A stretch of 64,000 bases of DNA from Metabacillus sp. KUDC1714 (GTDB taxonomy: Bacteria; Bacillota; Bacilli; Bacillales; Bacillaceae). The notes under the pieces were generated by a model. That model had not been told where the DNA came from and did no database searches. It saw nothing but the letters and a program-made list of their open reading frames with translations. Position 1 is the first letter of the stretch, and every line of letters begins with the position of its first letter. The position numbers and the translations under genes were made by a program. Of the stretch, positions 58,889 through 64,000 are shown in pieces. The DNA lies in assembly GCF_014217835.1 (NCBI RefSeq), contig NZ_CP055263.1, forward strand, positions 5,273,501-5,337,500, written 5' to 3'.

Positions 58889-59989
58889 TTAACATAACTT
58901 TGTAATATATAACTCAACTTCACTTATTAGGCTTTGTTGAATCTCCTCTACCTTCATAAAATCCATTGCATCAACATAATAACCCTCTAATTCATCCCTT
59001 AATTCTTTTGCCTCCGCTAGGTAAGAAATTGCTTCCTTCATTTTATCTTTGTATGCTTTTGTTGTTCTTGCAATGTCACTTGCAAATTCTTCATCCGTTC
59101 CAGGAGTTATACATCTTTCATACATATCAATAACTTCATCTGAATCTCTATCAGGGAAATACTCGTGTGGTGCCGTACTATCGAATATAGCAATCCCCTT
59201 TTCTCGTAGTATAACCATATCAAGACTATTTGGATCAAAGCCACAATGGTATACTTCTACATCAAAGCCCTTTTCCTCACCGGCAGCAACGATCTTCTTC
59301 AGCATGGTCGATTTGCCAGACCCAGCTCTTCCTTTTATAAAGTACCGTTTTTCAATATCTTCAGTTAAATTTTGAATAAAATCAACAGCTCCAAGAGGAG
59401 TTGCTGCACCTAAAAACCGATGCTTTATCTTTGGAGATTTCGCTAAAGCATTCTCACCATAAAAGAGATTGATCAATTCCTCTGTGAGTTTATTTGCTTC
59501 TGAAAAATCCATATTTGAAATATAAATATCTTCTATGTCATCATGAGCACATAAAGCTTCAGCAAATGTTTCATACGCTGTCTTAAACTTAATTGATATC
59601 ATCTCATTAAGTCCAAGGATTGCCGCTTTATTTGCAGATAGTTTTTCAGAATCCCAGGCCACTCCTAAATTTACATACTCTTCGATAACACCGGGTGCTT
59701 TAGGTTCAATTATATGTGGTGCTGTTCCATCAACGATCCCTATCTTACAGGTAGGGAGAATAACTCCATCTATTGAATTGTTATCAGAAGCACAATGCAA
59801 ATAGTCAATATCAAATCCTTTACCCTCATATATCTCGCCAATCTTTTTCATCAATGTGGATTTCCCAGTACCAGGACCACCTTTTAAAATAAACAATCGA
59901 TCTAAATCCTCTAATACTGAGTCATAAAGGCTAAAAAACCCTTTAGCCGTGTTACCTCCAGCATAATAATGACGAATCTTTGCACTCAT
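58889..59989 (-). CDS. Duplicated P-loop NTPase-like protein (PRK06851 type)
   Basis: 366 aa from the ATG at 59989 (GAAGGGTGATACA). Two Walker A motifs are present: GGPGTGKST (37-45) and GRAGSGKST (220-228). The halves look like an internal duplication: each P-loop is followed by LMKKIGE/MLKKIVA, then YLHCASDNNSIDGVI against VYHCGFDPNSLDMVI, then GIVDGTAPH against AIFDSTAPH. The conserved HC, N-S and TAPH residues suggest both sites matter. Family members in Bacillus have no known function. Confidence 0.75.
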   Translation of the reverse strand: MSAKIRHYYAGGNTAKGFFSLYDSVLEDLDRLFILKGGPGTGKSTLMKKIGEIYEGKGFDIDYLHCASDNNSIDGVILPTCKIGIVDGTAPHIIEPKAPGVIEEYVNLGVAWDSEKLSANKAAILGLNEMISIKFKTAYETFAEALCAHDDIEDIYISNMDFSEANKLTEELINLFYGENALAKSPKIKHRFLGAATPLGAVDFIQNLTEDIEKRYFIKGRAGSGKSTMLKKIVAAGEEKGFDVEVYHCGFDPNSLDMVILREKGIAIFDSTAPHEYFPDRDSDEVIDMYERCITPGTDEEFASDIARTTKAYKDKMKEAISYLAEAKELRDELEGYYVDAMDFMKVEEIQQSLISEVELYITKLC

Positions 59990-60095
59990 TGTATCACCCT
60001 TCCACACCTTTTCTCCTAACATATGTAGATTATCTTACAAGGGTGAATGCCTATTTCTTATAAAATGTAAGATTTTGCAGCACTACCTGTGTTTA

Positions 60096-60125
60096 TTGCC
60101 GATTAAGCTACATTTTCGATATAAT
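60096..60125 (+). promoter_or_regulatory. Promoter of the 60.2-60.9 kb operon
   Basis: TTGCCG (60096-60101), 18-nt gap, TATAAT (60120-60125); 33 nt before the TTG start. Confidence 0.6.
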
Positions 60126-60157
60126 GAATTATATATCAATTTAAAGGGGTAATCCGA

Positions 60158-60460
60158 TTGAATTCAAAAGAAATGGAAAAACAAATCATCGCAAACTATC
60201 AACGAGATGAGCATATGATGATCCTAGTGTTTGCACAATGGTGTGTTAACAATGATCTAGATCCAAAAGAAATTTATTTACGAGCATATCCAGAACAAGT
60301 GAATAATGCTGCGCTTCAACAAGCGATTGAGTTAACAGTACCTAAGGAAGAATCAAGCGAAATTCCTAATACGACCTTATTTAATGTTTTATCCCTCTTT
60401 GGAAATGAGGATCTAGCGTTTATCGTATCAGAGGAAATAGATAAAATAAAAAAGAAGTAA
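60158..60460 (+). CDS. Conserved hypothetical protein
   Basis: 100 aa, starting with TTG at 60158 (AAAGGGGTAATCCGA before it). I do not recognise the family. It is acidic and helical (MILVFAQWCVNNDLDPKEIYLRAYP), without membrane or secretion signals. It precedes the methylmalonyl-CoA-epimerase-like gene by 14 nt, so the two are co-transcribed. Confidence 0.7.
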   Translation: MNSKEMEKQIIANYQRDEHMMILVFAQWCVNNDLDPKEIYLRAYPEQVNNAALQQAIELTVPKEESSEIPNTTLFNVLSLFGNEDLAFIVSEEIDKIKKK

Positions 60461-60474
60461 CAATAGGAGTAATT

Positions 60475-60897
60475 ATGAAGAAAAAAATTGATCATATTGG
60501 CATTGCTGTTAGGGACTTAGACAATAGTATATCTATCTATGAAAATGTTCTAGGTGGAATATTAATCGATCGTTATCAAAGTGATGCAGTTGGTGTTGAG
60601 AGTGAGATTGCTATAATGGAAGTGAATGGTGATCGAATTGAATTATTATCACCAACAAATAATTCAACATCCCCGATTGCGCGTTTTATTAAGCAAAAGG
60701 GCAAAGGTGTCCACCACATCGCCTATCAAGTCGAGAATTTGGATGAAGCAATCAAAGAACTTGAAGTTAACGGCATACGTATATTAGAGGGTTCTTTACG
60801 AAAAAATAAACACGGTAGAAGATTAATTTACTTAAATCCCGCTGACACTGAAGGAACGATCATTGAATATTGTGATTATCCAGACGAAACACTTTGA
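60475..60897 (+). CDS. mce: VOC family protein, methylmalonyl-CoA epimerase-like
   Basis: 140 aa, two beta-alpha-beta-beta-beta modules. Metal ligands fit the epimerase: His7 in IDHIGIAV, Glu in NGDRIELLSP, His in GVHHIAYQVEN and Glu in GTIIEYCDY. Methylmalonyl-CoA epimerase links (S)- and (R)-methylmalonyl-CoA, but mutA/mutB or propionyl-CoA carboxylase genes are not adjacent, so this is by similarity. AATAGGAGTAATT precedes the ATG. Confidence 0.85.
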   Translation: MKKKIDHIGIAVRDLDNSISIYENVLGGILIDRYQSDAVGVESEIAIMEVNGDRIELLSPTNNSTSPIARFIKQKGKGVHHIAYQVENLDEAIKELEVNGIRILEGSLRKNKHGRRLIYLNPADTEGTIIEYCDYPDETL

Positions 60898-60945
60898 ATA
60901 AAAAAATAGCTTTAAAAAATGATACCCCAATACAATCCAATTTCT

Positions 60946-60989
60946 AAACACAAAAAATGATCTGTTGCTACAGATCATTTTTTGTGTTT
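60946..60989. terminator. Perfect 20-bp bidirectional terminator
   Basis: Arms 60946-60965 and 60970-60989 are exact complements with a TGCT loop and inner A6/T6 runs. It lies between the convergent epimerase-like and fabF genes. Confidence 0.92.
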
Positions 60990-60996
60990 ACTTTCA

Positions 60997-62232
60997 TTAG
61001 TATCTTTTAAATACTAATGTTGCATTATGGCCACCAAACCCTAAAGAGTTAGATAAGACTACATTCACTTCTGCCTTTTGGGCAACATTCGGTACATAAT
61101 CTAGATCAAGTTCTTCATCTGGTGTTGTGTAATTTATAGTTGGAGGTTTAATTCCATCTTTAATAGATAATAACGAGATAATCGCTTCAACTGCTCCAGC
61201 AGCTCCAAGCATATGCCCTGTCATAGATTTAGTTGAACTGATAGAGAGTTTATAGGCATGTTCACCAAAAACTTCTTTAATAGCCTTTGTTTCATATAGG
61301 TCATTATAATGTGTGCTAGTACCATGTGCATTGATATAATCAATATCTTCTGGGCTTAGATTAGCATCACTTAAAGCTAACTTCATGGCACGTTGCCCAC
61401 CTTCTCCTTCAGGTGCGGGTGTTGTAATATGATAAGCGTCACCTGTTGCTCCATATCCAACGATTTCTCCATATATCTTAGCATTTCGAGCTAACGCATG
61501 CTCAAGTTCTTCTAAAATTACAATACCTGAACCTTCCGCGATGACGAAGCCATCACGATTTTTATCGAACGGGCGACTTGCTGTTTTTGGATCTGGATTC
61601 GTTGATAGAGCAGTCATATTAGCAAATCCTGCAATTGTCATGTCTGTAATTGCAGCCTCAGCACCACCTGTAATCATCATATCAACATCCCCATTTTGGA
61701 TGACGCGAAACGCATCTCCAATTGAGTTTGCACCAGAAGCACATGCTGTAACTGAACAATTGTTAATTCCTTTGGCACCAAGCTCAATCGAAACACGTCC
61801 TGAAGCCATATCTGGAATAAACATTGGAATAATAAATGGACTAACACGTTTTGGTCCTTTCGCTAGAAATCGTTTATGTTGATCTTCGAACTCGTCAAGT
61901 CCACCAATTCCAGAACCAATCCATACTCCTACTCGTTCTGGATCAACATGTTCGCCGATTTGAATACCTGCGTCATTTACAGCCATCTTACTTGCTGCTA
62001 TGGCTAGATGTGTAAATCTCGCCATTCTTCTAACTTCTTTAAAATCGATAAATTCTTCTGGTGAGAAGTTTTTAACCTCACCAGCAACTTTCACATTAAA
62101 TTGGTCTGAATCAACTCTCGTTAAAGGCGCTATTCCTGAGACACCATTTTTAATATTTTCCCATGTTGTAAACGCATCATTTCCTAATGGAGTAACTGCT
62201 CCAATACCTGTAATGACAACTCGCTTTTTCAT
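60997..62232 (-). CDS. fabF: 3-oxoacyl-ACP synthase II (FabF)
   Basis: 411 aa from the ATG at 62232 (AAGGGGAGAAGCAAT); a 21-nt longer frame is rejected. Catalytic Cys164 ([10 protein letters not shown]), His303 ([11 protein letters not shown]) and His340 ([11 protein letters not shown]) are all in place, with the GFGGHN C-terminal loop. It condenses malonyl-ACP with growing acyl-ACP in fatty acid synthesis. The loop after His303 has HisTyr in place of the common ProTyr. In B. subtilis fabF follows fabHA; here no fabH is adjacent, and its own promoter region has a FapR-like box. Confidence 0.95.
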   Translation of the reverse strand: MKKRVVITGIGAVTPLGNDAFTTWENIKNGVSGIAPLTRVDSDQFNVKVAGEVKNFSPEEFIDFKEVRRMARFTHLAIAASKMAVNDAGIQIGEHVDPERVGVWIGSGIGGLDEFEDQHKRFLAKGPKRVSPFIIPMFIPDMASGRVSIELGAKGINNCSVTACASGANSIGDAFRVIQNGDVDMMITGGAEAAITDMTIAGFANMTALSTNPDPKTASRPFDKNRDGFVIAEGSGIVILEELEHALARNAKIYGEIVGYGATGDAYHITTPAPEGEGGQRAMKLALSDANLSPEDIDYINAHGTSTHYNDLYETKAIKEVFGEHAYKLSISSTKSMTGHMLGAAGAVEAIISLLSIKDGIKPPTINYTTPDEELDLDYVPNVAQKAEVNVVLSNSLGFGGHNATLVFKRY

Positions 62233-62351
62233 ATTGCTTCTCCCCTTATGCATCTATCATAATCTTTGATTGTTTGTGAATACTAGCATTGTTTTTATTA
62301 AAATAAAAGATGTTGATACCCATACTAACACAGTTTACGTATACTTGATAA

Positions 62352-62370
62352 ATTATGACTAGGTCATAAT
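62352..62370. promoter_or_regulatory. FapR-like operator upstream of fabF
   Basis: On the minus strand ATTATGACCTAGTCATAAT, a near-perfect palindrome. It agrees with the FapR box as I recall it (TTAGTACCTAGTCTTAATT type) at most positions, including the ACCTAGTC core. It lies 120 nt before the fabF start. Confidence 0.55.
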
Positions 62371-62401
62371 AACACATATATATTCTATAATAACTTTTAA
62401 T

Positions 62402-62428
62402 AAAAAAAAAGCCTCACATACTGTGAGA
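62402..62428 (-). terminator. Terminator after the lipoprotein gene
   Basis: CTCACA/TGTGAG (62413-62418 with 62422-62427) then GCTTTTTTTTT on the minus strand. Confidence 0.85.
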
Positions 62429-62431
62429 ACT

Positions 62432-62869
62432 TTATAGTTCTAACTTTTCAATAGAGTCTAACAGTGATGTTACATCATTCACTGTATTTATGATTTCAGA
62501 ATTCTCTAGTTTTTCAAGAGCTAGTTCTCCATTTTCCATAGCTGTATTTATCTCATCAATTAGTGCTTCATTCTTGGTTACTAAATCTTGATGAATATCT
62601 TCTGCAATAGCAGGAGCTTCTATAGTATTAAACTCATTAATATCTTCAACCAGTGTATTCAATTGATTTTCAAGATCTTGCTTAACTTCTGGATCAACTG
62701 CAGCATCTTGAATTAGCTGTGGAGCTTCCTCTGCAAAATCACTTAATGAATTTATATAACTCTTAGCTTCATTTACATAATCCAAAGAATTATTAACCTC
62801 ATCTAATAAAGAACAGGCGCTCAGCATCATTGTTGCTAGAATAAGAATTACAGAAACTACCTTTTTCAA
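62432..62869 (-). CDS. Small lipoprotein (DUF6376 type)
   Basis: 145 aa, starting with TTG at 62869 (GAGAGGAGAAAACA before it). The signal KKVVSVILILATMMLSAC ends in the lipobox LSAC, giving a lipid-anchored outer-face protein. The mature part is acidic and all-helical (LDYVNEAKSYINSLSDFAEE, VKQDLENQLNTLVEDI), with a likely coiled coil. It matches the DUF6376/YjhA-like lipoproteins of Bacillus by eye; function unknown. Confidence 0.8.
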   Translation of the reverse strand: MKKVVSVILILATMMLSACSLLDEVNNSLDYVNEAKSYINSLSDFAEEAPQLIQDAAVDPEVKQDLENQLNTLVEDINEFNTIEAPAIAEDIHQDLVTKNEALIDEINTAMENGELALEKLENSEIINTVNDVTSLLDSIEKLEL

Positions 62870-62889
62870 TGTTTTCTCCTCTCAACTTT

Positions 62890-62920
62890 CGTATGAATTT
62901 TGTTGCTCTTTATTCATACG
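62890..62920. repeat. 9-bp inverted repeat upstream of the lipoprotein gene
   Basis: CGTATGAAT (62890-62898) and ATTCATACG (62912-62920) are exact complements with a 13-nt loop, 20 nt upstream of the start codon. Possible operator or leader hairpin. Confidence 0.5.
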
Positions 62921-62985
62921 ATTAACTTTGTAAAAAGTTTCACCTTTTTTATTACTTGTTGTAATTAGCCAATTCCTTACTATAT

Positions 62986-63132
62986 TTATAATGTTAATGA
63001 AGGAGCACTAAAAAAGATTAACATTCCACCAATAATACCAAGTAACACCCCAATTGATGTGTAAGAAGCGAGGTAAATACCTATCGGGAAAATAAGTGCT
63101 CCCAGAATAAACAACCCTTTAGCCGACTTCAA
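62986..63132 (-). CDS. 48-aa membrane protein (small gene)
   Basis: A short frame from the TTG at 63132 reads LKSAKGLFILGALIFPIGIY then LASYTSIGVLLGIIGGMLIF and FSAPSLTL. GAGGTG lies 6 nt before the TTG, so it serves as the ribosome site; the GTG within it (63141) is less likely. Two hydrophobic spans with a GxxxG-like turn. It begins 25 nt after the M48 protease stop, same strand, so it is probably in that operon. No named homologue recognised. Confidence 0.6.
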   Translation of the reverse strand: MKSAKGLFILGALIFPIGIYLASYTSIGVLLGIIGGMLIFFSAPSLTL

Positions 63133-63156
63133 TTTCTTCACCTCAGTGTTAAATTA

Positions 63157-64000
63157 TTATTTCGAAATAGATTCTTTCAGTCGTTCAGTAGCCCATCGCT
63201 TTAGAATACCTTTCCCCCAACCATTCTGATTTGTTGCCAACGAGCTAACTCGCCAATACATAGGTGGATGAGGCATGAATTGAAATTCTATCATTCTCCA
63301 AATCCAAGTTGCTCTTTCTAAGGAGGATTTATCTTTTTTTGTTTTATCTTCAGACATACTATATGTTAACGATTTATGGATTTCTTCATCCTGTGCTTTT
63401 GTGAGAATTCGGAAACTGTCAGCCATTTGATTACGTCCACCCTTTAGTAATGAAGCACCTAAATGATCCGCCCTCACTTCCATCCACTGTGAAACAAATG
63501 ATTGATAAATTGGGAAAATGAACATAATGGACCAAATGAGAAGAAACAAAGGGATCCTATAAGCATCTATATCATGGATATTTTCTTGAATGAAAAGAAT
63601 GACAAAGAGAATTAAAATGATATAAACTGCGCGCCAGATCTGGCCCCACATAATATCTCTTTTCTTAATATGGATCGCCTCATGAGCAAGAATCCCCTCA
63701 ATAACCTCAATCGGCAGCTTTAAAGTAGCTGTTGTCAATGTAATCATACCTTTTCCAATATTCATTCCAGTTGCAAGTCCGTTATATTCTGAAGACTCTG
63801 TTTCATAAATCCGGGTTTGTGGAATACCTGCTTTTTCAAAAATATGTTGGGCTATATTTATTAGTTCTTGATTCGTTGTTTCTTTCGCATCCATTGCAAC
63901 CTTTAACACCAGATCAGAAATATATAGATTGAATCCCCAATAAATTATTGCAATCGTTACCATTAACCAATTAGGAATATTTAAAAAATATAATAATAGG
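63157..64000 (-). CDS. M48 family metallopeptidase (HtpX-like), 5' end beyond the window
   Basis: 281 codons are visible; the frame stays open to the edge (the ATG at 63963 is internal, preceded in frame by LLLYFLNIPNWL, a membrane span). The zinc motif is HEAIH (in GILAHEAIHIKKRD), with the third ligand Glu in SQWMEVRADHLGAS. Two or three more spans lie between. A Gly-rich MNIGKGMITLTTATL precedes the zinc site. HtpX-type enzymes degrade misfolded membrane proteins; the C-terminal extension here is longer than in HtpX, so another M48 group is possible. Confidence 0.88.
   Translation of the reverse strand, partial: LLLYFLNIPNWLMVTIAIIYWGFNLYISDLVLKVAMDAKETTNQELINIAQHIFEKAGIPQTRIYETESSEYNGLATGMNIGKGMITLTTATLKLPIEVIEGILAHEAIHIKKRDIMWGQIWRAVYIILILFVILFIQENIHDIDAYRIPLFLLIWSIMFIFPIYQSFVSQWMEVRADHLGASLLKGGRNQMADSFRILTKAQDEEIHKSLTYSMSEDKTKKDKSSLERATWIWRMIEFQFMPHPPMYWRVSSLATNQNGWGKGILKRWATERLKESISK

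Overview
The window is a stretch of chromosome from a low-GC Gram-positive spore-former of the family Bacillaceae (Bacillus sensu lato; genus not resolved). The evidence is the AT-rich sequence, strong AGGAGG-type ribosome binding sites, frequent TTG/GTG starts, and many proteins of Bacillus-type families (PurT, YngE-H/YngHB, YueI, YkqA, ExoA, FabF, DUF1292, DUF6526). No tRNA, rRNA, CRISPR array or phage module was seen.

Layout. 1-2.4 kb: the 5' part of purT with a PurR-type control region, then a cytoplasmic LysM/beta-propeller protein. 2.6-10.1 kb: one eight-gene operon for leucine/isovalerate breakdown (acyl-CoA dehydrogenase, biotin-dependent acyl-CoA carboxylase in three polypeptides, enoyl-CoA hydratase, HMG-CoA lyase) that also carries scoAB, so acetoacetate can be activated with succinyl-CoA. 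10.3-20.7 kb: mostly single genes (small zinc ribbon, YueI, YitT-type, MATE and MFS membrane proteins, YkqA-like, ArsB-like transporter, Dabb protein, a nitrilase/kinase pair). 20.7-23.0 kb: a MITE-like repeat and an intact IS3-family (IS150-group) element that sits exactly in the 4-nt loop of a long palindromic terminator.

23.1-32.4 kb and 44.0-50.4 kb: two separate carbohydrate systems of one design, each with a CUT1 ABC importer lacking its own ATPase, a xylose-isomerase-like TIM-barrel enzyme and Gfo/Idh/MocA NAD(P)-dependent sugar oxidoreductases (three in the first, one in the second). Each has its own regulator (a GntR-LacI hybrid and a LacI-type protein) with palindromic operator candidates. 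A fifth Gfo/Idh/MocA gene stands alone at 33.1-34.1 kb behind a cre-like site. My inference is that the cell imports glycosides or anhydro/rare sugars and handles them through keto-sugar intermediates: oxidation, epimerisation or elimination, then reduction.

32.5-43.8 kb: housekeeping and miscellaneous genes (GIY-YIG protein, M20 peptidase, AEC transporter, PpnP, ExoA, MgtC-like, an ABC-2 exporter). 50.7-56.4 kb: an MBL-fold hydrolase, a DUF1292 protein, and an SDR / old-yellow-enzyme / quinone-oxidoreductase operon controlled by a TetR regulator, with an unusual tandem array (about 76 bp x 4) of operator-like palindromes between operon and regulator. 56.8-64 kb: a SIMPL protein, an aldo-keto reductase, a double P-loop protein, a methylmalonyl-CoA-epimerase-like protein, FabF with a FapR-like box, a lipoprotein, a tiny membrane protein and a truncated M48 protease running off the right edge.
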